Origin: JBGRQB01 sp041725875
Lineage (GTDB): Bacteria > Bacteroidota > Ignavibacteria > Ignavibacteriales > Melioribacteraceae
Length of the DNA: 29,257 nucleotides
Assembly (NCBI GenBank): GCA_041725875.1
Contig: JBGRQB010000031.1
Span: 1-29,257, forward strand
Direction of reading: 5' to 3'
A program made the translations under genes and the position numbers. Under the pieces are notes generated by a model. The model was not told where the DNA came from and searched no databases. It saw only the letters and a program-made list of their open reading frames with translations. Shown here piece by piece: positions 7,704-16,225 of the stretch (its first letter is position 1; every line of letters starts with the position of its first letter).

Positions 7704-8701
7704 CAGAACCTCACCAATACCTCAAGCATAGCAATGGAATCTTTTGTACTGTAAGAATCCATATGTTCATTTTTACGTAAGCGTAAATCTCCCTGCAGGC
7801 GCAGACTCACATCTTTATGCACATAAAAATTAGCTCCTACAATTGCCTGAATTGTATTTTGTCCTGAAATTTCAGTGTTCGGTAAATAGTAACTGATTAC
7901 AGCAATCGGCTCAATTTTTTTTATAAACTCGCCGTCAATATCAAATTCATAAGAGGTAAATAATTTTGCACCAAAGGTGTAAGCATTTTCTTCTTTCTTT
8001 TGTAATCTTCTGCGGATATTTTCTACCGGATCTTTCAGATAAACAAGTTCAAGCGCGGCAGTATACTTTTTTTGCTTTCTTGAAATATCAATTCCCATTC
8101 CGTGAGTACCAATTGTTTCTTCGCCGCCCTGGTTAAAGTACATATAACTCACACCGTAGTTAAGTGATTCGCCGTGATACACAAAGCGTCCGTTACCGGA
8201 AAATGACAAAGAATTATCTTTTGAAAATGAAACATAGTAGCTGTAAGGGAATTCAGGACGTTTCTTAGAATGTTTATAATAGCCCATTAAGGTAAATTCT
8301 CTTCCGCCAAAACCAAGTTCCGAGATATTCTCCTGCAGTATTGTTCTTTCAATTGATAATAGTTTTTCGCGATGTACAAGCTGTTCGTAACCAAAAGGGA
8401 GTTTCAGGTGACCAATCTTAAATCTGAAATATTTAGATAATTTGAATTTTACAGAAACATCTTTTAACTCAACAGGTTCTTCAACCGAGTTACCTCTGAA
8501 ATCGAGCTGTGCTTCAATTTTACTATTTATCTTAATGTCTGCCTGAAATTTTCCTTCGTAATATGTTTCCTGATTATATCCGTTTAACATATTTTTATTT
8601 GTAAATCTGAATCCCGCGGCGCCAAAACCTGAGAAGCTGAATTCCTGAGCAAAAGTTGTCGAAATAAAAAGAAATAAAGAAATTATTAGAAAAAATCTCA
8701 T
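7703..8701 (-). CDS. Outer-membrane porin, phosphate-selective OprO/OprP-like
   Basis: Outer-membrane beta-barrel of 332 aa. A signal peptide ends at TTFAQ, then alternating strands follow in the order seen in the phosphate-selective porin O/P family: an early GFGAAGFRF strand, a DFRGNSVEEPVELKDVSVKF strand pair and the KIGHLKLPFGYEQLVHR segment typical of OprP-like proteins. It ends in F (VLVRF), the usual barrel-assembly signal. ATG at 8701 is chosen over the upstream ATG at 8713 because AGGTGA lies just before the former and nothing lies before the latter. It is the first gene of a two-gene unit with CotH. Phosphate or polyphosphate passage is plausible from family and context but not shown by the sequence; the family is broad. 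Confidence 0.78.
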   Translation of the reverse strand: MRFFLIISLFLFISTTFAQEFSFSGFGAAGFRFTNKNMLNGYNQETYYEGKFQADIKINSKIEAQLDFRGNSVEEPVELKDVSVKFKLSKYFRFKIGHLKLPFGYEQLVHREKLLSIERTILQENISELGFGGREFTLMGYYKHSKKRPEFPYSYYVSFSKDNSLSFSGNGRFVYHGESLNYGVSYMYFNQGGEETIGTHGMGIDISRKQKKYTAALELVYLKDPVENIRRRLQKKEENAYTFGAKLFTSYEFDIDGEFIKKIEPIAVISYYLPNTEISGQNTIQAIVGANFYVHKDVSLRLQGDLRLRKNEHMDSYSTKDSIAMLEVLVRF

Positions 8702-8801
8702 AATCACCTGCATTTGTTTTTGGAGAAATAATCGTATTAAAAATTTTTATATTTATAGTCGAATTATATATCGTAAATATATGAAATCTTCAAGGAGTAA
8801 T

Positions 8802-9638
8802 ATGCATTTGTTTCTGAAAATCAGCTTGTTTTTAGTTTGTGTTACAAGCAATGGTTTTTACGCCCAGAACGGAATTTTAGGTAATTATGATTTTAGAAAC
8901 GGAGATATTTCGCAAATCACACTTGGCTCCGAGCTAAATGAAATTTCCGGACTAGCATTTTCTAACGGAAAACTTTTTTGTCATAACGACGAATTTGCCA
9001 CAATTTATGAAATAGATATCTTCACCGGGAAAGTAATAAAGAAGTTTTTTGCAGGCACTCCCGTACTTGAGGGGGATTTTGAAGACCTGGTAATATTGGA
9101 TAACAAATTTTATCTCGTTGCAAGTAACGGAACGGTTTATGTTTTTGAAGAAGGTAAAAACAACGAAAGTGTCAGTTATAAAAAGATAAAAACCAGACTC
9201 AAATCAAAAAACGATGTAGAAGGAATTCAATATTCGCCTGAAAAGGATAAACTACTTTTAACCTGTAAAGAATCGGCAGGAAGAAAGTACAGAGGTTACA
9301 GAGCTGTTTACGAACTTGACTTAAGCTCAGGTGAAGTGGAAAAGGAACCAAAGTTTTTACTTAACATAAAAAAGATTAAACGTAAAACCAGAAGAAGAAA
9401 TTTTAATCCTTCGGCAATTAAACTGACAGATCAGAATACCTATCTCATTCTTGACGGAAAGGGAAAGAGTCTGATTGAGATTAATCAGAAAGGGAAATTG
9501 CTTAACGCTGTTTCTCTCAGCAAATCGCGTCATAACCAGCCGGAAGGAATTGAAATTCTGAACGATAAAACAATAGTGATCAGTGATGAAGCTGGTAATG
9601 ATGAACCGGGATTAACATTTTACAGAGCAGGAAAATGA
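8802..9638 (+). CDS. SdiA-regulated/YjiK-like beta-propeller, exported
   Basis: Exported protein of 278 aa with signal peptide ending NGFYAQ. The rest looks like a beta-propeller of the SdiA-regulated (YjiK) family, with repeated blade motifs such as EISGLAFSNGKLF, GDFEDLVILDNKFYLV, DVEGIQYSPEKDKLLL and QPEGIEILNDKTIVISDEAG. The biochemical role of this family is not established. ATG at 8802 is chosen because AAGGAG (8792-8797) sits four bases before it; the in-frame ATG at 8781 has no ribosome site and would put the AAGGAG inside the gene. The stop overlaps the start of the next gene (ATGA), so the two are coupled. It is divergent from the porin-CotH unit. A basic patch (KKIKRKTRRR) interrupts the propeller. 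Confidence 0.8.
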   Translation: MHLFLKISLFLVCVTSNGFYAQNGILGNYDFRNGDISQITLGSELNEISGLAFSNGKLFCHNDEFATIYEIDIFTGKVIKKFFAGTPVLEGDFEDLVILDNKFYLVASNGTVYVFEEGKNNESVSYKKIKTRLKSKNDVEGIQYSPEKDKLLLTCKESAGRKYRGYRAVYELDLSSGEVEKEPKFLLNIKKIKRKTRRRNFNPSAIKLTDQNTYLILDGKGKSLIEINQKGKLLNAVSLSKSRHNQPEGIEILNDKTIVISDEAGNDEPGLTFYRAGK

Positions 9639-12241
9639 GTATGACAAAAATAAAATCTTTAGTTATAGCCGTTTTATTATCTGCAGTTAGTTATGCACAA
9701 ACAAATTCAGAAACAATAACTGTGGTTCCGGGAGAAGAATATGAAGCAAATATTTTCACAAGATATTTTCTTGGAAGTCACTGGAGAGATTTGTGGATAA
9801 CACCTGTAAAAGTTCAGGTTCTTAATCTGGATACATTTGCCGGCGGACTAACACCAATTAGGAAAGGTGGAGGAATGGCAACAAAATCTCTCCGCTTTAA
9901 AGGAAATGATGGACGCTTCTGGAAGTTCAGATCTATAAATAAAGACCCGACCAAAATTTTGCCTGAGGTTTTCAGACCAACACCTATTGCCGACGTAATA
10001 AGAGATCAGACAAGTTCATCAAACCCTATGGCGCCCCTTGTGGTTGTACCTCTGCTTAAAGCTGTGGGAGTTTTACAGGCTGCTCCAAAGCTTGTCTGGC
10101 TGCCAGATGATCCAAAACTTGGGAAATACAGAGAAGATTTTGGCAACATCCTTGGAATGATTGAAGAACACCCTGATGAAAAGGGTGCCGGTTTTGAAAA
10201 TGCTGAAAAAGTTATGGGCACGTTTAAGCTGCTGCACCGACTTGAAGAAAAGAGAAGTGAAAGAATTTGCGCAGAGGAGTTTTTGAAAGCTCGTCTGGTA
10301 GATATTTTTCTTGGTGACTGGGACAGACACACAGATCAGTGGCGCTGGGCAAAATATACAGTTGACGGCGTTGAAGAATGGCATCCTATTCCGCGTGATC
10401 GCGATCAGGCTTTTGCCAGATGGGACGGACTTTTCCCAAGAATTGCAGCTTATATGATTCCTCAGTTCACTCACTTTGATGATGATTATCCTCAGATTGA
10501 AGATATCAGCTGGAGTGGAAGATTTTTAGACAGAAGAATTTTAACAAGAGTAACAAAAGAAAAATGGGATTCTATCACGGTTCATATTAAGAACCAGTTA
10601 ACAGATGAAGTAATTACAAATGCAGTTCAGCAGCTTCCTCCTGAACATTATGAAAAAGTCTGTGTTGAGTTAAGAAATTCTTTGATAAACAGAAGAGACA
10701 ACATTGAAGAAATATCTCACGAATATTACGAATTGGTAAATAAATATATTAACGTATATGCCAGTAACAAAAATGATTATCTGGAAATAAATCGTCTGGA
10801 TGAAAAGAGAACCGAAATAAAACTCTATCGTTACGATATTAAAAAAGATGCGCCAAAAGGAGAACCTTATTTTTATAAGATGGTTGATAACAGTTTAACC
10901 AGACAAATAAGAGCGTATCTTCTTGACGGCAAAGATAAAACAGTTGTAACTGGAACAGTTGAAAGTGGTCCGTTACTCAGAGCCGTAGGAGGTGACGGAA
11001 AAGATACTTTTGTTGATAAGTCACTTGTTAAAGGTTACTTTCTTGATGTTCTGCCAATTCCTCAGGCAGAGGGAGCAAATATGTTTTACGACAGCGGAAA
11101 TAAAACAAGTGTTGTTTACGGATCCGGTTCATCTTTAGACAGAAGTGAAGTGCCAAAACCAAAAGATGATTTTGAAAGATATGAACCACAGCAGAGAGAC
11201 AGGGGACACGACTGGCTGGCACAGCCTGAGATTGGTTACTCTTCTGATAACGGATTTGTTATCGGGGGCGGACCAAAAATTTTCTCTTACGATTTCAGAA
11301 TGTCGCCCTTTGCATATAAGCAGACTTTTACGGCAGCTTACACAACCAAAGCAAAAAATTATCGCATCAAATATGAAGGTGTGTTTTACAACCTTATTAA
11401 AAATGCAGAAATAAAATTTGATGTGATGCATAGTGAAATGGCATTTACAAAATATTTTGGTTACGGAAACACAACCACTTACGACCGTTTTGCAGAGGAT
11501 AATAATTACTACAGATTAGAACAGGAAATGTTTCTCTTTGCTGCAACCTACAGAAGAAAAATAAGTAAATTCAGTTATACAGATTTTGGAATCAGATATC
11601 AGAACACAGAATCAAATCTGGATAATCCTGAAATTATTCAGTCATTCAGAGATCATAATACCGGATTGGGAAATTACAAACAGCTTGCTTTCTGGTTAAG
11701 CTGTGATTTTGATACGCGTGATAATCAGGCAAATCCGCAATCTGGGATGTACACAAAAATGATGCTGACAGGTTCTCCTGATCTTTTTGAAAAGGAACAT
11801 AAGTTTCTTAAACTCGGAGTTGATTTAAGATACTACCGGAAAATAAAACTCCTTACCGATAATGTAATTGCGGTAAGAGCGGGCGGACAAAAAATCTGGG
11901 GAGACTTCCCGTTTTTTGAAGCAGCCTTTTTAGGTGGTGCACACAACTTAAGAGGATTCAGTACCGAGCGTTTTACAGGTGATGCTTCTGTGTTCGGACA
12001 AGCAGAACTGCGCAGTGAGTTATTTGATTTCAAGTTAATTGTGCCGGGTAAGTTTGGTACAACTGTTTTTGGAGAAACAGGAAGAGTATATGCCAAAGGA
12101 GAAGATTCCGACAAATGGCATCCTTCCATTGGAGCGGGAATATGGTTTGCCTTCATTGAACATAAATATACTATTTCGTTAAATATAGCAACGTCGCAGG
12201 ACAGAAATTCGTGGCATATGACAATGGGAATGGGATTTTAG
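9635..12241 (+). CDS. Outer-membrane BamA/TamA-type barrel with kinase-like N-terminal region
   Basis: Protein of 868 aa with signal peptide ending SYAQ. Residues about 75-360 are not POTRA repeats: they contain KSLRFKG and WKFRSINKDP, then GDWDRHTDQWRW (227-238) and PIPRDRDQAF (251-260), spaced like the catalytic loop and metal-binding motif of CotH/FAM20-like atypical kinases. A linker (about 365-520) leads to a surface-antigen D15-type barrel (about 525-868) that ends in GMGF. In relatives known from Bacteroidetes the same module can be fused to a metallophosphoesterase, which is absent here. It overlaps the propeller gene by ATGA. Kinase activity is inference from motifs; the N-terminal part would be expected in the periplasm. 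A second in-frame ATG lies at 9641. Confidence 0.8.
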   Translation: MSMTKIKSLVIAVLLSAVSYAQTNSETITVVPGEEYEANIFTRYFLGSHWRDLWITPVKVQVLNLDTFAGGLTPIRKGGGMATKSLRFKGNDGRFWKFRSINKDPTKILPEVFRPTPIADVIRDQTSSSNPMAPLVVVPLLKAVGVLQAAPKLVWLPDDPKLGKYREDFGNILGMIEEHPDEKGAGFENAEKVMGTFKLLHRLEEKRSERICAEEFLKARLVDIFLGDWDRHTDQWRWAKYTVDGVEEWHPIPRDRDQAFARWDGLFPRIAAYMIPQFTHFDDDYPQIEDISWSGRFLDRRILTRVTKEKWDSITVHIKNQLTDEVITNAVQQLPPEHYEKVCVELRNSLINRRDNIEEISHEYYELVNKYINVYASNKNDYLEINRLDEKRTEIKLYRYDIKKDAPKGEPYFYKMVDNSLTRQIRAYLLDGKDKTVVTGTVESGPLLRAVGGDGKDTFVDKSLVKGYFLDVLPIPQAEGANMFYDSGNKTSVVYGSGSSLDRSEVPKPKDDFERYEPQQRDRGHDWLAQPEIGYSSDNGFVIGGGPKIFSYDFRMSPFAYKQTFTAAYTTKAKNYRIKYEGVFYNLIKNAEIKFDVMHSEMAFTKYFGYGNTTTYDRFAEDNNYYRLEQEMFLFAATYRRKISKFSYTDFGIRYQNTESNLDNPEIIQSFRDHNTGLGNYKQLAFWLSCDFDTRDNQANPQSGMYTKMMLTGSPDLFEKEHKFLKLGVDLRYYRKIKLLTDNVIAVRAGGQKIWGDFPFFEAAFLGGAHNLRGFSTERFTGDASVFGQAELRSELFDFKLIVPGKFGTTVFGETGRVYAKGEDSDKWHPSIGAGIWFAFIEHKYTISLNIATSQDRNSWHMTMGMGF

Positions 12242-12252
12242 AAAAGATAAAT

Positions 12253-12278
12253 AAAAGGGAGCTATTCAGCTCCCTTTT
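12253..12278. terminator. Bidirectional terminator overlapping the ppk1 stop codon
   Basis: AAAAGGGAGCT (12253-12263) pairs perfectly with AGCTCCCTTTT (12268-12278) around ATTC. T-runs follow on the plus strand; the minus strand continues TTTTATTTAT. It lies 11 bases after the barrel gene and contains the last codons and TAG stop of ppk1 on the minus strand. Confidence 0.9.
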
Positions 12279-14304
12279 TTAATATATCAATAACGTTAGT
12301 CTGCGAGTTTATTTTTTCATATTCATTCTGAACATATCTATTTGAAAACTCTTCATCTATTATTCTTGCCTTGGTATTATCTTTTAACTGTAAATCCAAA
12401 ATTTCTTTAATAACAGATTTTGTTTTTTTATCTCTTACAGGGAAACCTACTTCAACTCTTCTGCTCAGGTTTCTTTTCATCCAGTCAGCCGAAGCAGCAT
12501 AAAGAAGTTCGTTGCCGTTGTTGTGGAAATAATAAAAACGGGAATGTTCAAGAAAGCGGTCAATAATACTGATTACCCGAATATTTTCACTTAAGCCTTT
12601 TACTCCGGGATTCAGGCAGCATATTCCTCTGATTATCAAATCTATTTTTACTCCTGCCTGACTCGCTTCATATAACCTGCGTATAATTTTTCTGTCTTCC
12701 AGACTATTCATTTTCGCAAGTATATACGCAGGTTTTCCGGCTTGAGCATTTTCAATTTCTTTCTTAATTAATGAGTTAAATTTTGATCTCATATTAAACT
12801 GCGCAACAAGAAGGTGCTTAAATTTGGCAGTCTCTTTTTGAGTTGCAAGAAACTCAAATACTTCATCAATTTCAGAAGTAATTTCAGGATCGGTTGTAAA
12901 GTAACCAAGATCCGTATAAATTTTTGAAGTGTTTTCGTTAAAGTTGCCTGTGGATAAATAAGCGTACTGTTTCTTAGAACCATCTATTTTTTTTGTTACA
13001 AGCGCAAGCTTTGCATGTACTTTTAAGCCAGGGAAAGAGTAGATAACTTTTACACCAGCTTTTTCCATTTTAGATGCCCAGATAATATTTTGCTCTTCAT
13101 CAAAACGGGCTTTTATTTCAACAAATACCGTAACATCAATTCCGTTTTTAGCTGCATTGATAAGTGATTTTACAACTGCAGAATGTTTTGCAACACGATA
13201 CTGTGTTACTTTTATCGAAACAACATCAGGGTTCTGACTCGCTTCTTTAAAGAATCTGATTACGTTGTCGTACGAGTTGTAAGGGAAGTACAAAAACTGC
13301 GGTTCGTTTTCAATAAAGTCGAGAACCGATTTTGCTTCATCAAGCTCTCTGCTTGGCAGCACAGGAAGCTTTTCATATTCCAGTTTTTTATCAGAAGGAT
13401 TTGGAAACGAAAAGAGATCGCTAAAGCTGTGATACCTTCCACCTTCAACCATATCGTCGTTAGTAAGGTTAAGTGCTTCCATTAAATAATTTCTGAACGA
13501 TTCCGGCATATCTTTATCGTAAAGGAATCTGCTCGGAACGCCTGTGTTTCTTTTCTTAATACTTTTCTGAATCTTCTTCAGAAGATTCCCTTCAAACTCA
13601 TCCTCTATATATAACTCTGCATCGCGCGTGAGTTTTACAGAATAAGCTTCAATTGTTTTTTTGTTAACAAAAAGTTTTTGCAGACAAACCCTTATCATAT
13701 CATCAAGAAAGATAATATGATGTTCTCCTTTTGGAGAAGGAAGTATCACAAAACGGGGCAGGTGATTACTGGGGATTTCTACAAGTACATATTTATAATC
13801 TGTGTCTTTTGCATTATTGCTGAGTCTGAGAGTTAAATACAAACGCTGATTACGTAAAAACGGAGTAAGTATTTCTTTATCAATAATAGCGGGTTGAATG
13901 TGGTGACGAATATTTTCATCAAAATAATCTTCAATAAAATGAAGCTGTTCTTCATTTATATTTTTATCATCAACAAGAAATATTTTATTCTCTTTTAGTT
14001 CTTTCAGAATTATATTTCTATATATTCTTCCATACTCGGGGAGTTGTTTTCCAACGGTTGTCTGAATCTGATCTAACAATTCTTCCGGAGTAAATTTAAG
14101 AGTGCTTTGAGCTTTTGATTTTAAAGTTAGCAGATGTCTCAGAGCCGCAACACGCACACGAAAAAATTCATCCAGATTGGAAGAGTAAATAGCCAGAAAT
14201 TTTATTTTGTCATAAAGAGGAACAGCCGGATCTTTTGCTTCTTGTAAAACTCGGAAGTTAAAGGAAAGCCAGCTTAATTCGCGATCGATAAATTCTTGTG
14301 TCAT
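12262..14304 (-). CDS. Polyphosphate kinase 1
   Basis: Cytosolic or membrane-associated enzyme of 680 aa that reversibly makes polyphosphate from ATP. All four domains are present: N-terminal (DRELSWLSFNFRVL, 7-20), head, and two phospholipase-D-like catalytic domains. The autophosphorylated histidine is H430 in GLKVHAKLAL and the second catalytic histidine is H587 in FLEHSRFYYFH; KVTQYR and STGNFNE are also visible. Length is typical. Its ATG overlaps the TGA of sixA (ATGA) and AAGGA lies four bases before it inside sixA, so translation is coupled. It is the last gene of the HD-DUF5706/sixA/ppk1 operon, and its stop codon lies within the terminator stem. No ppx gene is seen nearby. Confidence 0.97.
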   Translation of the reverse strand: MTQEFIDRELSWLSFNFRVLQEAKDPAVPLYDKIKFLAIYSSNLDEFFRVRVAALRHLLTLKSKAQSTLKFTPEELLDQIQTTVGKQLPEYGRIYRNIILKELKENKIFLVDDKNINEEQLHFIEDYFDENIRHHIQPAIIDKEILTPFLRNQRLYLTLRLSNNAKDTDYKYVLVEIPSNHLPRFVILPSPKGEHHIIFLDDMIRVCLQKLFVNKKTIEAYSVKLTRDAELYIEDEFEGNLLKKIQKSIKKRNTGVPSRFLYDKDMPESFRNYLMEALNLTNDDMVEGGRYHSFSDLFSFPNPSDKKLEYEKLPVLPSRELDEAKSVLDFIENEPQFLYFPYNSYDNVIRFFKEASQNPDVVSIKVTQYRVAKHSAVVKSLINAAKNGIDVTVFVEIKARFDEEQNIIWASKMEKAGVKVIYSFPGLKVHAKLALVTKKIDGSKKQYAYLSTGNFNENTSKIYTDLGYFTTDPEITSEIDEVFEFLATQKETAKFKHLLVAQFNMRSKFNSLIKKEIENAQAGKPAYILAKMNSLEDRKIIRRLYEASQAGVKIDLIIRGICCLNPGVKGLSENIRVISIIDRFLEHSRFYYFHNNGNELLYAASADWMKRNLSRRVEVGFPVRDKKTKSVIKEILDLQLKDNTKARIIDEEFSNRYVQNEYEKINSQTNVIDILKKGAE

Positions 14305-14810
14305 ACGTCCTTTTCAGTTATAAATTTTTTCGGGTAGTCAAATGATATCAATTGACCCTTTTCAAAATCTAAATCTTTCCAGCGTTTAATTGTTATTTCA
14401 ATATTAACAATTCCGCAGGTAGGAATGTTGTCGATTCTTTTATCAGATAAAAAATTGTTAAGGATTGTAAGACCCGGATTGTGACTGAATATCATAAGTG
14501 TTTCCACATTATCGGGAACTTGCGAAATAACGTTTAAGTAATCATCAGTATCAGATTCATATAACCTTTTGTGGGTTTCTATTTTTTCAACAGAATAACC
14601 AAGTTCGGCAGCAATCTTTTTTGCTGTTGATAAAGCTCTTAGTGCCGGACTGGAAATAATCAGATCGGGCATAACAGAATCTTCTGCAAGAAGCTTTCCC
14701 ATAAAAGGGGCATCCTTTTTACCGCGTTTGTTTAGCGGGCGGTCAAAATCGCGCAGGTCAGTATATTTCCAGCTTGATTTTGCGTGTCTGACAAGGTATA
14801 ACCTTTTCAT
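14301..14810 (-). CDS. SixA-type phosphohistidine phosphatase
   Basis: Small cytosolic histidine-phosphatase-superfamily enzyme of 169 aa. The catalytic RH motif is in LYLVRHAKSSW (R8, H9), followed by the family's DFDRPLNKRGKKDA, SSPALRALSTA and second-histidine SHNPGL motifs. SixA removes phosphate from histidines of phosphorelay or PTS proteins in E. coli; the target here is unknown. ATG at 14810 is preferred over the in-frame GTG at 14819 because GGTGAT lies directly upstream and the protein then begins MKRLYLVRH, as is usual. Four bases overlap ppk1 downstream and 25 bases separate it from the HD gene upstream. Since Ppk1 works through a phosphohistidine, a functional link is possible but unproven. 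Confidence 0.93.
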   Translation of the reverse strand: MKRLYLVRHAKSSWKYTDLRDFDRPLNKRGKKDAPFMGKLLAEDSVMPDLIISSPALRALSTAKKIAAELGYSVEKIETHKRLYESDTDDYLNVISQVPDNVETLMIFSHNPGLTILNNFLSDKRIDNIPTCGIVNIEITIKRWKDLDFEKGQLISFDYPKKFITEKDV

Positions 14811-14835
14811 AATTATCACCGATTTTGTTTAACAA

Positions 14836-16101
14836 TCACTCTAGTATATCAAGTATGTTGTTATTGTCGGATTGTTCAACTTTTACTTTATTTGTTTTGT
14901 CCGGGTGCATTCCTTCCGGATAAATAAATATTGCCATAGCAAATGCAAAGATAGAAAGAAGCAAACCATACATAAAAATGCTGTAGCAAATTCTCAGGTA
15001 ACGATATTTTTTACCAAGAACCTGTCCGAGAAAATAGAAATCTTTAATCATACTGTCATAAAGATAATCTTTATCATTTATCACTTCTTTCATTCCCCAG
15101 GAAAAAATATCGAGCGGAACATTAAAGAAATTACCAAAGAAGAGCAGATTGGCTTTCTTCTTCTGAATATCTTCTTTTGTAAATGTACCGGCATTTACTG
15201 TGGGTCTGGTAACCATAACCGCAAAAATAAGAGTTGTCATACTCACAATTGTTAATATTAAAGTAGGTACAATCAGGTGCGGATTGGAATCAAGTTTACG
15301 TGAAAGAATAGTTACAAGTGCGGTTAAAAGCAAAGTGTTTACACTAATCATAATATTTGCTTTTGAATCGGCCATTGAACTGAAACTTACGTGCGTTCTC
15401 ATAGTATTTCTGAACATTGTTTCAATTCCGCGTTCGGCACGGTTCTGTTTATCTTTCTGCAGTTTAACTTTCTCTTTTTTAACAGATTCATCTGCAGCTT
15501 TTTTCTCATACTTTTGCTGAAGTTTTTCAAGTTTTATAACATTTAATATTTTCTGCTCGTGAAAGTTATCGTTAGCATACTTTGTAAAAAACTTATGCTC
15601 TTTCAGGAATCCCAGATTTTTTTTAACCCAGTCAATATCAGAATAAACTTTTCCTGTTGTTTTTTCATATTCAGCTCTGAAAATATCACTTCTTTCTTTG
15701 AAGTTCTTTTTACCCAGATGATGAAGATCTGCATCACAGATAATTTCTTCAAGATGATTGTTGGGTGTCTGAGGCATTTTTGTTGCAAGTATACAATCCG
15801 CAATTTTGTCTATCTTTTCAGCAGGGTAATTTTTTCCTTCAAGAAATTTCCTGGCCCTGTCGGCACTAACCTGTTCGTGTCCTTCACAGCACGATGTATA
15901 ACCTGTATCGTGCAGTAAAGCTGCAAGGATTAATATCTCTATTTCATCATCAGAAAGTTTTTCTGCTTTGGCTATTTTTTCAGCCGCTGTCGCAACTTCT
16001 TTTGTGTGAATGGAATTATGATAAACATTATTGGCGGGCGATTCATCCTGTAATAACTTATAGACAAATTCCTCGGTTTGATTAATCAACTCTGTATTCA
16101 T
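14836..16101 (-). CDS. HD-domain phosphohydrolase fused to Pycsar-effector-type (DUF5706) membrane domain
   Basis: Protein of 421 aa in two parts. Residues about 1-195 form an HD domain: H28 and H32 in YHNSIH, the H64-D65 pair in LLHDTGY, and acidic residues in CDADLHHLG (D123, D125), the set that binds metal in HD phosphohydrolases. A charged, helical linker (about 185-225) leads to a DUF5706-like region with FRNTMRTHVSFSSMADSKAN (230-249) and membrane helices at about 250-267, 278-297 and 371-393. DUF5706 is the transmembrane effector domain of Pycsar antiphage systems, but HD-DUF5706 fusions also occur as chromosomal genes in Bacteroidetes. No cyclase gene lies in the window. First gene of the operon with sixA and ppk1. 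The HD substrate is unknown; cyclic nucleotides or (p)ppGpp are guesses. Confidence 0.85.
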   Translation of the reverse strand: MNTELINQTEEFVYKLLQDESPANNVYHNSIHTKEVATAAEKIAKAEKLSDDEIEILILAALLHDTGYTSCCEGHEQVSADRARKFLEGKNYPAEKIDKIADCILATKMPQTPNNHLEEIICDADLHHLGKKNFKERSDIFRAEYEKTTGKVYSDIDWVKKNLGFLKEHKFFTKYANDNFHEQKILNVIKLEKLQQKYEKKAADESVKKEKVKLQKDKQNRAERGIETMFRNTMRTHVSFSSMADSKANIMISVNTLLLTALVTILSRKLDSNPHLIVPTLILTIVSMTTLIFAVMVTRPTVNAGTFTKEDIQKKKANLLFFGNFFNVPLDIFSWGMKEVINDKDYLYDSMIKDFYFLGQVLGKKYRYLRICYSIFMYGLLLSIFAFAMAIFIYPEGMHPDKTNKVKVEQSDNNNILDILE

Positions 16102-16120
16102 GATGATACCTAAATTATTC

Positions 16121-16204
16121 TGGTATTTATTGCATTAGAAAATATAAAAGTTAACAGAAAAAAGAAATACCAATATTTTACCAATAGTATTATATTTTGG
16201 TAAA
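16121..16204. promoter_or_regulatory. Cluster of TACCAATA/TTGGTA elements between divergent genes
   Basis: TACCAATA occurs twice exactly 11 bases apart (16168-16175, 16179-16186). TTTACCAA (16177-16184) forms a perfect inverted repeat with TTGGTAAA (16197-16204), and TGGTATTT (16121-16128) with AAATACCA (16165-16172). The cluster fills the space between the HD-sixA-ppk1 operon and the plus-strand barrel genes, as operators for one regulator would. No regulator is identified. Confidence 0.45.
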
Positions 16205-16225
16205 CAAAATTTATCAAGGGACAAT

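Noticed and set aside
14836..16101. Calling the locus a complete Pycsar defence system
   Set aside because: No nucleotide cyclase lies in the window and the neighbours are sixA and ppk1; HD-DUF5706 fusions are also known as stand-alone chromosomal genes.
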